From DAINPP01 sp963667315 (GTDB lineage: Bacteria; Thermotogota; Thermotogae; MWEM01): a DNA stretch of 64,000 bases. The DNA is taken from the NCBI GenBank assembly GCA_963667315.1, contig OY763325.1, positions 186,001-250,000 of the forward strand, written 5' to 3'. A program made the position numbers and the translations under genes. This document shows, piece after piece, positions 7,738 to 17,007 of the stretch; the stretch's first letter is position 1; each line of letters begins with the position of its first letter. The notes under the pieces are model-generated. The model was not told where the DNA came from and did no database searches. It saw only the letters and a program-made list of their open reading frames with translations.

Positions 7738-10700
7738 ATGTGTTTTAAGGTACAGGAGATTCGCTTAACGACTGAAAAATTACTTGAAAAACTTGGTTTG
7801 GCTGAGCTTGAACTGAAAGCCGTTATAAGAGATTTTTCAATCAATCGGAAACGTGATTTGGTTTTCGGTCAGGTTGTTCTGGAATATAAAGATCAAGTGG
7901 AATCTGAAACAACGAGAATTCTTCAGATGGCACTTGAAAGATATTTTGGTTGCAAGATGAGGGTTTCTTTAAAGAATGAAAATCTTAATCCGGCACAGGA
8001 AGCGGTTCTTCGATGGAAAAGTATTTTAAAAATACTGAATGGGAATTTTTCATATGTAACGGACAAGGTTTCAGTCGAGGCGATAGATGCAGAAAGGTTA
8101 TGTTGTTGTGTACCGAACGAATTTATACTTAGAAAGATAAAGAAGAATCGAAAGCTATTGACGGATACGATTGCTGAAGAAATCGGTTTTGATGTGAAGG
8201 TGGATTTTAAGCTGGATGAAGCTTTGGGAAAAGATGTAATGACAGCGGCTAAACCGAAATTTGACATTGATGCCATGTACGAGATGATGGCGGAGAATGA
8301 AATTCAATCTCAAAATCAGGTGCAGGAAATGCCAAAAAAGCGTTTCTTTAAATCATCTTATCCAAGAAAAGTTGATCCTAAGGAAAAACCGGCAATTGGG
8401 GAAACAACAACGCCTATTTATCAGATGGTTTTCAACAAATCTCAATTTACCATAGAAGGGGAGGTCTTTTCGGTAGATTATCGTGAAGGGCCGAAAGTTG
8501 CAACCTTCGGAATCTACGATGGAACTGATTCGGTGAGATGCATCGCCTTCAGAGAAAATGCGGAATGGATTGGGGCAAATCTGAAAGATGGAAAGGTTGC
8601 CAAAGCGATCGGAAAAGCGTCGGTTGACAACCGTTCTGAGAAACCTTCCTTTTTTATCGATAATATAGAATTCGGAACACCGAAGGAAAAACGAATGGAT
8701 GATGCGGTGGAAAAAAGGATAGAGCTTCATGCACATACACAGATCAGTGCGATGGATTCTATCATGCAAATCGGTGATTATATTGATACGGCAGCGAGAT
8801 GGGGTTGGGAAGCCATTTCCGTAACAGATCACGGGGTTGTTCAGTCCTTTCCGGATCTTTATGAAAAATGTGTGAAAAAGGGGATCAGACCGATATTCGG
8901 AATGGAAGGGTATCTGGTTGATGTAGCCCCTATTGTGTATAATAAGGAATTTCTGAATCAGATAAAGGAAGATGCTCTCCATGAAAAGATTGTTGATATG
9001 GAATATGTTGTCTTTGACTTTGAAACAACAGGGTTGAGTCCTTTAAATGATGAGATTATCGAGTTTGGAGCGGTAAAAGTAGTGAATGGAGAGATTACCG
9101 AGACCTTTTCTGAGCTTGTTGATCCGGGGAGGCCACTTCCGGAGAAGATCATTGAGATTACCGGTATAACGAACGAGATGCTTGAAGGACAGCCGAAGAT
9201 TGAAGCGGTATTGCCAAGGTTTATGGACTTTATCAAAGGAACGATACTGGTTGCTCATAATGCCAATTTTGATTACAGATTTCTCAAACAACAGGCTTTA
9301 AAGGTTCTTGGGATGGATTATAACAATACATATGTAGATACCCTGTCGCTTTCCAGATCGCTGCTGAGCATAAAGAGTAATTCTCTTGATAAAGTTGTTA
9401 AAGCGTTGGGGCTCGACGCATTTAATCATCACAGGGCTTTTGAAGATGCGAAAGTGACCGCTGATGTTTTTCTCAAATTATCTGAAATAGCGACGACGAG
9501 GGGGAAGGATACCCTTGAGGGACTTGACAGTTTGAAGTCGGAAATGGATCTGACGAAATTGTTCGGAAGGGATTTTACCGTTTATGTACAGAATAAAACC
9601 GGTTTGAGAAACCTTTATAAATTGATCACTGAAAGTCATTTGAATTATTTTGGTCGAGCGGTTCCTCTGATTCCTAAAGATATTTTGACAAAGAACAGAG
9701 AAGGTTTGATTATCGGCACGGGAAGTCCCATGAGTGAATTGTCAAATGGGTATCGTTTTGGGTACGATGATGATGAATTGAAAGAAATGGCTCAGTTTTA
9801 TGATTTTATTGAAGTCATGCCTCCTGATGCGTATACCGCTGTTGAAGAGGGACTTGACTACGATAAAATGATAAAAATGTATAGGAAATTCTACGAATTA
9901 AGTCAGGAGATGAGGTTGCCCTGTATCATGACCGGGAATGCCCATTATCTTGAGAAAGAACATAAAAAACCATGGTCTATCATGAAGATCAGTGAAAAGG
10001 CTTTGAGAAGACGCGGGAAACAGTTTCCGAGTACAATGTTTGATGCCGTTAATCTTCACCTCAGAACGACGGAAGAGATGCTTGAGATCGCAGAAATGAT
10101 AACAGGTTCAGCCGATTCGGCAAAAGCGCTTGTGATTCAAAACCCTAAAAAGCTCATTGCTGATTTTGAGGATATCAAACCGATTACCAGAAAACTGCAT
10201 CCGCCTGAAATGGATGGAGCGGAAGAAGAAGTCAGAGAAATTGCCTACAAAAAGATGCATGAAATATACGGTGAAAATCCTCTCCCTCAAGTGAAAAAGA
10301 GACTCGATTTTGAGTTGGATGCCATTATTGGGAATGGTTATTCGGTTTTATACCTGATTGCACAGCGTATTGTAAACAAGTCGATGGAAGACGGTTACCT
10401 TGTCGGGTCAAGGGGATCCGTTGGGTCTTCTTTTGCCGCAACCATGCTGGGGATCACAGAAGTTAATCCGCTTTCACCCCATTACGTCTGTCCTGAGTGT
10501 AAACATCATGAGTTTTCTGATGATAAATCGATATCTTCCGGGTATGATCTTCCGGAAATGAAATGCCCTGAATGTGGTGCCCAGTACAGACGACTCGGTC
10601 AGGAAATTCCTTTTGAAACCTTTATGGGTTTTAATGGAAATAAAGTGCCTGATATTGATTTAAACTTCTCAGGGGAATATCAGACGAGAGCGCATAGATA

Positions 10701-12078
10701 TATTGAAGAGCTTTTTGGAAGAGACCATGTTTTCAAAGCGGGGACTATCAGTACCGTTGCAGATAAAACGGCGTATGGATATGTACTCAGGTACGAGGAA
10801 TGTACCGATGAAAATATCAAAGATATAGAAAAGGAGAGAATTTCAAAGACAATAGCGGGCGTTAAACGAACGACGGGTCAGCATCCCGGAGGGCTTATGA
10901 TCGTTCCCAAGTCTATGAATGTCTATGAATTCACTCCCGTCCAGCATCCGGCAAACGATAGGCATTCGGAAGTCAGAACCACCCATTTTGACTATCACTC
11001 CATTCATGATGACCTGGTAAAGATTGATGCACTCGGACATGATGACCCTACTTTTATGCGTTATCTGTACGATATAACCGGTATTAATCCTCTGGATGTT
11101 CCGATGGGAGATGAAAAGACTGTTGAGATTTTTTCCAGTCCAAATCCACTTGGCATCAAAGAGAATGATATTCCCGGTGTTATCAACGGATCACTTGGTA
11201 TTCCGGAGTTTGGGACAAATTTTGTTCGTGGGATGTTGATGGATACAAAACCCAGATCATTTGCCGATCTTGTAAGAATTTCAGGTCTGTCTCATGGAAC
11301 CGGTGTGTGGCTGGACAACGCCAATATGCTGATTAAAAATAAGACTGCTGTGCTTTCAGAGGTCATTGCGTGTCGAGATGATATAATGAATCTGTTGATC
11401 AAGAGCGGTGTGGAGCATGTAAAGGCTTTTCAGATCATGGAAATTGTAAGAAAAGGGAAAGAACTTAAGGGAGAGGATATCGAGCTCATGAAAGAGCATG
11501 GTATTCAGGACTGGTTTATTAAATCATGCGAAGCGATCAAATATCTGTTTCCGAAAGCTCATGCTGTTGCTTACGTTTCGATGGCGTTTCGTGTTGCATA
11601 CTTTAAAGTTCATCATCCGCTCGCTTACTATTCGACTTATTTCACCGTAAAAGGCGGGGAATTTGATGTTAATCTCATACTGACCGGACCCAAAAAGATA
11701 AAGGAATGGCTCAAAGATCCTGAATCATTTGGCAGTATGAGCAAACAGAAGTTGAATTCCGCGAGAGTTGTAAACGAGATTGCACTTGAGATGTTGTTGA
11801 GAGGATATGAATTCTTGCCTGTCAGTATTAAGAAGTCAGATGTTAATCGGTTTACCATTGAAGACGGAAAGTTGAGGATACCGCTTAACAGGGTTTCAGG
11901 TCTTGGAGACAGAGCCGCAGAGTCTGTTGTCGTTGAAAGGGGAAAAGAATCGTTTATTTCGATTGATGATTTTAAAAGAAGAACGGCCTGTTCGACATCC
12001 ATTATAGAGGTATTAAAGGAAATGGATGCGTTTGAAGGGTTACAGGAACATGCACAATACTCATTGTTTGGAGGATAA
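7738..12078 (+). CDS. polC: DNA polymerase III alpha subunit, PolC type
   Basis: Encodes a 1446-residue replicative polymerase with built-in proofreading. From the N-terminus: a polypeptide-binding region, an OB-fold (residues about 235-320), a PHP domain (HAHTQISAMD near residue 330) split by a DEDD exonuclease (VFDFETTGLSP near residue 425), a zinc-binding pair (CPEC near 918, CPEC near 942), and the catalytic palm with PDIDLNFSG near residue 970. PolC with this inserted exonuclease is typical of Bacillota and Thermotogota. AAAGGAG lies 15 nt before the ATG, a long spacing, but an in-frame stop just upstream fixes the start at 7738 or later. mgsA follows after 4 nt. Confidence 0.97.
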   Translation: MCFKVQEIRLTTEKLLEKLGLAELELKAVIRDFSINRKRDLVFGQVVLEYKDQVESETTRILQMALERYFGCKMRVSLKNENLNPAQEAVLRWKSILKILNGNFSYVTDKVSVEAIDAERLCCCVPNEFILRKIKKNRKLLTDTIAEEIGFDVKVDFKLDEALGKDVMTAAKPKFDIDAMYEMMAENEIQSQNQVQEMPKKRFFKSSYPRKVDPKEKPAIGETTTPIYQMVFNKSQFTIEGEVFSVDYREGPKVATFGIYDGTDSVRCIAFRENAEWIGANLKDGKVAKAIGKASVDNRSEKPSFFIDNIEFGTPKEKRMDDAVEKRIELHAHTQISAMDSIMQIGDYIDTAARWGWEAISVTDHGVVQSFPDLYEKCVKKGIRPIFGMEGYLVDVAPIVYNKEFLNQIKEDALHEKIVDMEYVVFDFETTGLSPLNDEIIEFGAVKVVNGEITETFSELVDPGRPLPEKIIEITGITNEMLEGQPKIEAVLPRFMDFIKGTILVAHNANFDYRFLKQQALKVLGMDYNNTYVDTLSLSRSLLSIKSNSLDKVVKALGLDAFNHHRAFEDAKVTADVFLKLSEIATTRGKDTLEGLDSLKSEMDLTKLFGRDFTVYVQNKTGLRNLYKLITESHLNYFGRAVPLIPKDILTKNREGLIIGTGSPMSELSNGYRFGYDDDELKEMAQFYDFIEVMPPDAYTAVEEGLDYDKMIKMYRKFYELSQEMRLPCIMTGNAHYLEKEHKKPWSIMKISEKALRRRGKQFPSTMFDAVNLHLRTTEEMLEIAEMITGSADSAKALVIQNPKKLIADFEDIKPITRKLHPPEMDGAEEEVREIAYKKMHEIYGENPLPQVKKRLDFELDAIIGNGYSVLYLIAQRIVNKSMEDGYLVGSRGSVGSSFAATMLGITEVNPLSPHYVCPECKHHEFSDDKSISSGYDLPEMKCPECGAQYRRLGQEIPFETFMGFNGNKVPDIDLNFSGEYQTRAHRYIEELFGRDHVFKAGTISTVADKTAYGYVLRYEECTDENIKDIEKERISKTIAGVKRTTGQHPGGLMIVPKSMNVYEFTPVQHPANDRHSEVRTTHFDYHSIHDDLVKIDALGHDDPTFMRYLYDITGINPLDVPMGDEKTVEIFSSPNPLGIKENDIPGVINGSLGIPEFGTNFVRGMLMDTKPRSFADLVRISGLSHGTGVWLDNANMLIKNKTAVLSEVIACRDDIMNLLIKSGVEHVKAFQIMEIVRKGKELKGEDIELMKEHGIQDWFIKSCEAIKYLFPKAHAVAYVSMAFRVAYFKVHHPLAYYSTYFTVKGGEFDVNLILTGPKKIKEWLKDPESFGSMSKQKLNSARVVNEIALEMLLRGYEFLPVSIKKSDVNRFTIEDGKLRIPLNRVSGLGDRAAESVVVERGKESFISIDDFKRRTACSTSIIEVLKEMDAFEGLQEHAQYSLFGG

Positions 12079-12082
12079 TTTG

Positions 12083-12553
12083 ATGAAGAAAGTGAAAATC
12101 GGCAAAAAAAAACATATAGCGTTGGTAGCACATGATTTCAGAAAAAAAGACATGATCGACTGGGTAAAGTTTAATCGGGGAACACTTGCGACACATCATC
12201 TGTATGGTACGGGTACGACAGGCAGTCTTATCGAAGAAGAGACCGGACTTCCCGTATACGCATTTAAAAGTGGTCCGCTTGGCGGGGATCAGCAGATAGG
12301 CGCCAAAATTGCCGAAGGGACGATTGACTGTCTGATCTTCTTCTGGGATCCGCTTTCTCCTCACTCACATGATGTTGATGTCAAAGCACTTCTCAGAATT
12401 GCGACACTTTACAATATTCCTGTTGCTACAAATCGCTCAACTGCAGATTTTCTGATAAGCTCCCACTTGATGGAAGAGGTTTATGAAAGAGATCTATATG
12501 ACTATCAGTCACGGCATATAAAAGAAGCAAAGGAAGCATTGGAAGGCGAGTGA
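12083..12553 (+). CDS. mgsA: Methylglyoxal synthase
   Basis: Encodes 156 residues. The enzyme converts dihydroxyacetone phosphate to methylglyoxal and phosphate, a bypass that relieves sugar-phosphate build-up. Diagnostic segments are KKKHIALVAHDFRKKDM, the phosphate-binding YGTGTTG, GPLGGDQQIGA with the catalytic aspartate, FFWDPL, and PVATNRSTAD. The start is ATG 12083, with GGAGGATAATTTG upstream and overlapping the end of polC; an earlier in-frame ATG lies inside polC. It probably shares the ruvC-polC transcript, which ends at the terminator near 12646-12688. Confidence 0.94.
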   Translation: MKKVKIGKKKHIALVAHDFRKKDMIDWVKFNRGTLATHHLYGTGTTGSLIEEETGLPVYAFKSGPLGGDQQIGAKIAEGTIDCLIFFWDPLSPHSHDVDVKALLRIATLYNIPVATNRSTADFLISSHLMEEVYERDLYDYQSRHIKEAKEALEGE

Positions 12554-12645
12554 GTCATTATCTACGGCTTTTAAAAGTTCTAACGGATGATGTAAAGACT
12601 CCTGATAAATCGTAAATCAAGTTATTTGGCTTAAAACTATTCTTA

Positions 12646-12688
12646 AATAAAAGAGGATTCTTGGTTATTCCAAGAATCCTCTTTTATT
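12646..12688. terminator. Bidirectional terminator between mgsA and the lamin-tail gene
   Basis: Nineteen-base-pair perfect stem AATAAAAGAGGATTCTTGG / CCAAGAATCCTCTTTTATT with a TTATT loop; T-rich on both exits. It serves the convergent genes on each side. Confidence 0.92.
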
Positions 12689-12710
12689 CATTTTTGGTCA
12701 TGCCGCATTT

Positions 12711-13097
12711 CTATCTCCCCCATCTGTAGGCAGACACATATTCACCGTTTTTATCTGTCAGTAAAACACCATCCGTTGTGTCATTGTGTACATAATCGTA
12801 TGTCCAGCACAGACCAGAAGCCTCCGGTCCGGAATGTAATCTGAAGGTTTCTCCCGGCTCCAGAAATAGCTTTTCAAACTGGTAAATTTGACCCATGGAT
12901 GAACTTACAAGAACCATGCCTTCCATGTTTACTGTTTCTTCACCGTTGTTTTTGAACAATACATATTCATCTGCACTGATATAATGAACTTCTATGATTT
13001 GAATATTTTTCTGAGCATCGTTTGAACCATGAGTTGACGAAAACGAACTTGTTAAGCACATGAACAATATGGTACCAATTATTATTATCTGTCTCAT
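12711..13097 (-). CDS. Exported lamin-tail-domain-like protein
   Basis: Encodes 128 residues with an N-terminal signal peptide (MRQIIIIGTILFMCLTSSFS). The mature part matches the pattern of lamin-tail (LTD) domains: VHYISADEYVLFKNNGEE, LEPGETFRLHSG, a WTYDYVHNDTTDGVLL strand and a final NGEYVSAYRW. Such small beta-sandwich domains are often found on secreted nucleases or surface proteins, but nothing else is attached here. An AAAGGAGG site sits just before the ATG. It is transcribed away from the NuoE/NuoF cluster, with a possible promoter at 13227-13255. Confidence 0.75.
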   Translation of the reverse strand: MRQIIIIGTILFMCLTSSFSSTHGSNDAQKNIQIIEVHYISADEYVLFKNNGEETVNMEGMVLVSSSMGQIYQFEKLFLEPGETFRLHSGPEASGLCWTYDYVHNDTTDGVLLTDKNGEYVSAYRWGR

Positions 13098-13226
13098 CTC
13101 TTCCTCCTTTATATGAGTGATTTGCGTGTGAAAAAGATTTATCCTTTATCATAACGAATAGTCGGATTTTAACCTTGACTTATTCACTCTTGAATCCGAT
13201 TATTTCATAATTTAAAAGGTCAGAAA

Positions 13227-13255
13227 ATTATAGTTGTATGATAATGATACTTAAA
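13227..13255 (-). promoter_or_regulatory. Candidate promoter of the lamin-tail gene
   Basis: Minus strand: TTTAAG, 17-nt spacer, TATAAT. The -10 is consensus, the -35 weak. The palindrome at 13255-13270 abuts the -35 box, a position suited to a regulator. Confidence 0.5.
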
Positions 13256-13270
13256 GTGATATTTTTCACT
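13255..13270. promoter_or_regulatory. Palindromic candidate operator, copy 1
   Basis: AGTGATATTTTTCACT, a palindrome with GTGA/TCAC half-sites. Its inner 14 bases match the second copy at 13432-13445 at 12 positions. Confidence 0.45.
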
Positions 13271-13430
13271 ATATAGAAATGAATAATCGGTATAATAATA
13301 TTGATTAAAAAATATCTATACGTTCTTTGTATAAGAATATATATGCTTAATATAGATGATATCCTTGCCTGTTAAAAAGATTAGTTAACCGAATCATAAA
13401 GATGTGTATGCAAGATTATGCGTTATTTTA

Positions 13431-13446
13431 TGTGTAATTTTTCACA
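13431..13446. promoter_or_regulatory. Palindromic candidate operator, copy 2
   Basis: TGTGTAATTTTTCACA. It shares GTG-N2-ATTTTTCAC with copy 1, 176 nt away. It lies about 145 nt before the -10 of the NuoE/NuoF operon. Confidence 0.45.
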
Positions 13447-13588
13447 ATAATGGGTTATATTAGGCTAACTATTAATCTTTGGCATCGCAGATATAGGCAA
13501 GACTTTTATATTCCTGTAAATTTTGTCATTTAACAAAAGTTTTAAAATCAGTCAATAAGGTGATGTGCAACCTTGATTATATATGTGT

Positions 13589-13594
13589 TATAAT
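13589..13594 (+). promoter_or_regulatory. Extended -10 promoter of the first NuoE/NuoF operon
   Basis: TATAAT preceded by TGT. The -35 region (TGCAAC at 17 nt) is poor. The implied leader is about 110 nt. Confidence 0.55.
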
Positions 13595-13712
13595 TGATTT
13601 GGAAAAAAGATAAGTGGATTTTAACCTAAAGCAGACTACGATTGAGTAAAGGATTTTGGTTTTTATGATTGAAATAGTTTGTGAACAGAATCACGAATCG
13701 GAGGTGTAGCTG

Positions 13713-14213
13713 GTGTCAGCAAGTGAATCAAAAGCGGTTTGTGCAAATCATGAAGAGCTGTACAAATCCCTTGACGCGTTTATTGAAGAAACGAAAGAGG
13801 AATCAGGTATCCTGATTGAAGTCCTGCATAAAGCGCAGGAGTTATTTGGTTATCTGCCACCTGAAGTTCAGGAGCATGTAGCGGCAAAAATGGATCTGCC
13901 TGTCAGTCAGGTGTATGGTGTTGTGACTTTTTACAATCTCTTCACGATGAAACCTTCCGGAAAAAATCAGATCAAGGTATGTCTTGGAACAGCCTGTTAT
14001 GTAAAAGGTGCGGACAGAGTACTTGACAGATTTAAGGAAGAGCTCGGTGTGGAAATGGAAGAGGTGACAGCAGACGGCAATTTCTCCATTCATGGAGTCA
14101 GATGTCTTGGAGCATGTTCAATGGCTCCTGTTGTACTTGTTGGTGAGAAAGATTTTTACGGTAAAGTGACTGCAGATGAAGTGCCAAAGATCATAAAGAA
14201 ATACAGGGGGTGA
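13713..14213 (+). CDS. NuoE/HydC-like [2Fe-2S] subunit, first copy
   Basis: Encodes 166 residues of the thioredoxin-like 24-kDa subunit family found in complex I and in NAD-dependent or bifurcating hydrogenases. A helical N-terminal half (ILIEVLHKAQELFGYLPPEV, then VYGVVTFYNLF) precedes the cluster-binding domain, whose cysteines are in CLGTACYVKG and CLGACSMAP. The start is GTG 13713 behind CGGAGGTG. It passes electrons between FMN of the NuoF-like partner and other clusters. The next gene starts 7 nt downstream, so this is the first gene of a tight operon. Confidence 0.9.
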   Translation: MSASESKAVCANHEELYKSLDAFIEETKEESGILIEVLHKAQELFGYLPPEVQEHVAAKMDLPVSQVYGVVTFYNLFTMKPSGKNQIKVCLGTACYVKGADRVLDRFKEELGVEMEEVTADGNFSIHGVRCLGACSMAPVVLVGEKDFYGKVTADEVPKIIKKYRG

Positions 14214-14220
14214 ACAGCAA

Positions 14221-14598
14221 ATGGCAAAGATTAAGAGTTTGGACGAGTTAATGAAAATAAAGGAACAGGCTGTGAAGGATATTCAGATGAGAGATACCGA
14301 CAAGAGGGGTAAGATCGTAGTAGCGATGGGAACATGTGGAATAGCTGCGGGTGCGAAGGATACGCTTCAGGCGGTAGTTGCAGAACTCGGCAAAAATGGA
14401 ATCGAAGACGTTTCAGTTGTACAGTCCGGTTGTATGGGATTATGTGATGTTGAACCGACCATAGAAGTTGTGATGGAAGGACAGGATCCGATCATCTATG
14501 GTCATGTGACACCGGAGCAGGTCACAAGAATCGTTGACCAGCATGTACAGAATGGAAAAGTTGTAAGTGATTTGCTTGTAAGAAAAGGGGAAATTTGA
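14221..14598 (+). CDS. Thioredoxin-like [2Fe-2S] ferredoxin of a hydrogenase operon
   Basis: Encodes 125 residues. Four cysteines in GTCGIAAGA and SGCMGLCDVEP form the pattern of thioredoxin-like [2Fe-2S] ferredoxins that accompany HydB/NuoF subunits in electron-bifurcating hydrogenase operons of Thermotoga and clostridia. The N-terminal 30 residues are helical and charged. It is probably an extra electron carrier or assembly-stabilising subunit rather than a soluble free ferredoxin. It lies between the nuoE-like and nuoF-like genes of the first module, 7 nt after the former and 29 nt before the latter. Confidence 0.85.
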   Translation: MAKIKSLDELMKIKEQAVKDIQMRDTDKRGKIVVAMGTCGIAAGAKDTLQAVVAELGKNGIEDVSVVQSGCMGLCDVEPTIEVVMEGQDPIIYGHVTPEQVTRIVDQHVQNGKVVSDLLVRKGEI

Positions 14599-14627
14599 CA
14601 AGATTAAATATTGCGAGGTGAAGTAAG

Positions 14628-16427
14628 TTGCCGGTTGCAACGAATACAATATTAATGTGTGCAGGTGGTGGATGTATATCCGCCGGGGAAGAGAGTTGTC
14701 TTGATGCACTGAACAAGGCGATTGAGAAATACGCTCTTCAGGATGTCGTAAAGGTAGTCGAAACAGGTTGTATGGGAATGTGTGATGCAGGTCCTCTTAT
14801 GGTTATTTACCCGGAGGGTGTGTATTATCAGAAACTTACACCTGCTGACGTGGACGGGATTGTTTCCGAACATATCTTAAAAGGAAGAATCGTTGAGGAC
14901 AAACTTCTTGATAATCCAGCATCAGAGGTTAAGACACAGAATCCATACGACGATCATCCGTTCTTTACCAAACAGGTAAAGATTGCTACAAGAAACATGG
15001 GTATCATCAATCCGCTCGAAATTGATGAATACATCGCTCATGATGGTTATTTTGCCCTTCAGAAAGCTCTTTCAATGACACCTGATGAAGTAATAGAAAC
15101 TGTTAAGGCGAGTGGTCTTAGGGGTAGAGGTGGAGCTGGATTCCCTACAGGTCTTAAATGGCAACTAACCAAAAAAGTTGAAGCTGATCAGAAATACGTT
15201 CTCTGTAATGCTGACGAAGGTGACCCGGGTGCGTTTATGGACAGATCCATCCTTGAAGGAGATCCTCATTCGTTACTTGAAGCGATGGCTATCGCAGGCT
15301 ATGCTGTTGGGGCAAACAAGGGGTATGTTTACATAAGAGCTGAATATCCACTTGCAATCGAAAGATTGAATGAAGGAATAAAGCAGGCAAAGGAATATGG
15401 CCTCTTTGGCGACAATATCATGGGAACAGACTTCTCATTCGATCTCGAAATCAGAATGGGAGCCGGTGCATTTGTATGTGGTGAAGAAACAGCCCTGATA
15501 GAATCTCTTGAAGGTAAGAGAGGTCAGCCAAGAAATAAACCGCCATTCCCTGCTCAATCAGGTGTATGGGGTAAACCAACGCTTAACAACAATGTTGAGA
15601 CCTATGCCAACATTCCGCCTATTTTCACAAAAGGTCCTGAATGGTTCTCCGGTATTGGGACGGAAACCAGTAAGGGGACAAAGGTTTTCTGTCTTTCAGG
15701 GAAGGTCAAGAATACGGGTCTCGTGGAAGTTCCAATGGGGATTACACTTAGAGAAATCGTTTATGATATTGGCGGTGGTATTCCTGACGGTAAGGAATTT
15801 AAAGCGGTTCAAACCGGTGGCCCCAGCGGTGGCTGTATCCCTGCTGAGCATCTTGATACACCGATTGATTATGAAAATCTGAAGAAGATCGGGACGATGA
15901 TGGGTTCCGGTGGTATGGTCTTCATGGATGAAGATACCTGTATGGTTGACGTCGCAAAATATTTCCTCGATTTCTCGGTTGAGGAATCCTGTGGTAAATG
16001 TCTGCCATGCCGGGAAGGAAACAGGGTTATGCTTGAAATTCTTGAAAAGATTACTTCAGGTGAAGGCGAAGATGGAGATATCGAAAGACTTGAGTCACTT
16101 GGAAAGAATATCATGGATACTTCTCTCTGTGGACTCGGACAGTCATCACCACAGCCGGTTCTTTCAACCATTCATTACTTCAGAGAAGAATATGAAGCAC
16201 ATATACAAGAAGGTCGATGTCCTGCAAAAGTCTGTAAGCCTTTAACAAGATACGTGGTTGATGCTGAAAAATGTGTTGGCTGTACAGCTTGTTCAAGAGT
16301 ATGTCCGGTATCGGCAATTGAAGGATCTGTCAAACAGGTTCATGAAATTGATCCTGAAATCTGTACAAGATGCGGAAGCTGCGTACAGGTTTGTAGATTC
16401 GGTGCTATCAGCAAAGTTTCACCATAA
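14628..16427 (+). CDS. hydB: NuoF/HydB-like FMN- and NAD-binding subunit, first copy
   Basis: Encodes 599 residues. Order of parts: an N-terminal thioredoxin-like [2Fe-2S] domain (CAGGGCISAG, then TGCMGMCDAGP), the NADH/FMN domain (GLRGRGGAGFPTG, NADEGDPGAFMDR, GAGAFVCGEETAL), an SLBB domain, the N3 cluster motif CGKCLPCREGN with the fourth Cys in TSLCGLGQ, and a C-terminal pair of [4Fe-4S] motifs (CVGCTACSRVCP, CTRCGSCVQVCR). The GDPGAFMDR variant is, as I recall, that of hydrogenase HydB subunits rather than complex I. TTG 14628 follows GCGAGGTGAAG. The catalytic H-cluster subunit is not in the window, so a bifurcating hydrogenase role is inferred. Confidence 0.92.
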   Translation: MPVATNTILMCAGGGCISAGEESCLDALNKAIEKYALQDVVKVVETGCMGMCDAGPLMVIYPEGVYYQKLTPADVDGIVSEHILKGRIVEDKLLDNPASEVKTQNPYDDHPFFTKQVKIATRNMGIINPLEIDEYIAHDGYFALQKALSMTPDEVIETVKASGLRGRGGAGFPTGLKWQLTKKVEADQKYVLCNADEGDPGAFMDRSILEGDPHSLLEAMAIAGYAVGANKGYVYIRAEYPLAIERLNEGIKQAKEYGLFGDNIMGTDFSFDLEIRMGAGAFVCGEETALIESLEGKRGQPRNKPPFPAQSGVWGKPTLNNNVETYANIPPIFTKGPEWFSGIGTETSKGTKVFCLSGKVKNTGLVEVPMGITLREIVYDIGGGIPDGKEFKAVQTGGPSGGCIPAEHLDTPIDYENLKKIGTMMGSGGMVFMDEDTCMVDVAKYFLDFSVEESCGKCLPCREGNRVMLEILEKITSGEGEDGDIERLESLGKNIMDTSLCGLGQSSPQPVLSTIHYFREEYEAHIQEGRCPAKVCKPLTRYVVDAEKCVGCTACSRVCPVSAIEGSVKQVHEIDPEICTRCGSCVQVCRFGAISKVSP

Positions 16428-16438
16428 AAGAATAATTA

Positions 16439-16471
16439 GGGTAGTCCTGGAAAGGATTGCCCGTTTTTGTT
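16439..16471 (+). terminator. Terminator or attenuator between the two NuoE/NuoF modules
   Basis: GGGTAGTCCT, loop GGAA, AGGATTGCCC (two G-U pairs in RNA), then GTTTTTGTTTT. It would reduce read-through from the first module into the second, which starts 36 nt further on. Confidence 0.75.
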
Positions 16472-16506
16472 TTACACCGTAGATAAATTTATTAGGGGGT
16501 GTAACA

Positions 16507-17007
16507 GTGGTTTCGGAAAAAGAGATGCAAGCTATAGAAAAAATTGTTAACGGTGTTGTTACAGACGAAAGTCTTGCTGAGGGTGATGTGTTAATCAATT
16601 GCCTTCATGAAATTCAGAATCATTTTAAAAATTTTGTTCCACCAGAGGCTGCAGAAAAGGTAGCGGAGATTCTAAAGATTCCACAGTCTTCTGTTTATGA
16701 AGTACTTACATTCTATACGATGTTTTCGGTAGAAAAGAGGGGTAAGTATGTTATCAGAGTTTGCAACAGTCTTCCGTGTCATGTGACCGGTGGGAAAGCA
16801 GTTGTAGACACTTTGAAGGAAGAACTGAAATGTGAATTCAATCAGACAACTGAAGATGGACTCTTTACGTTGGAAAAGACGGGTTGTCTTGGGTTATGCG
16901 GAGTTTCTCCGGTCATCATGATAAATAATGAATTCTATGGAAATCTCACACCAGAAAAAGTTATTGATGTTATCAACAAACTCCGTGAAGAGGAGCGTGG
17001 TGAATAA
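16507..17007 (+). CDS. NuoE-like [2Fe-2S] subunit, second copy
   Basis: Encodes 166 residues, the same length and architecture as the first copy but divergent in sequence. The cluster cysteines are in CNSLPCHVTGG and CLGLCGVSP, and the helical part contains SSVYEVLTFYTMF. The start is GTG 16507 behind AGGGGGTG. Its stop codon overlaps the ATG of the following nuoF-like gene (TAATG), which indicates translational coupling and a fixed partnership. It probably forms a heterodimer with that gene product to oxidise or reduce NAD(H). Confidence 0.88.
   Translation: MVSEKEMQAIEKIVNGVVTDESLAEGDVLINCLHEIQNHFKNFVPPEAAEKVAEILKIPQSSVYEVLTFYTMFSVEKRGKYVIRVCNSLPCHVTGGKAVVDTLKEELKCEFNQTTEDGLFTLEKTGCLGLCGVSPVIMINNEFYGNLTPEKVIDVINKLREEERGE

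Larger units (their letters stand above)
13098..13712. other. AT-rich 615-nt intergenic region between divergent units
   Basis: No coding frame is supported. It holds a candidate minus-strand promoter (-10 at 13227-13232, -35 at 13250-13255) for the lamin-tail gene, two near-identical palindromic sites at 13255-13270 and 13431-13446, an extended -10 at 13589-13594 for the NuoE/NuoF genes, and a 14-codon ATG...TAG frame at 13665-13709 that ends inside the ribosome binding site of the first nuoE-like gene. The remainder is low-complexity AT sequence. Confidence 0.6.

Noticed and set aside
8353..8982. 209-codon frame antisense to polC
   Set aside because: Shadow of the polC coding strand with implausible composition and no start context.
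13665..13709. 14-codon leader peptide before the first nuoE-like gene
   Set aside because: The only upstream purine stretch (AAAGG) is too far and weak; likely a chance frame ending in the ribosome site.
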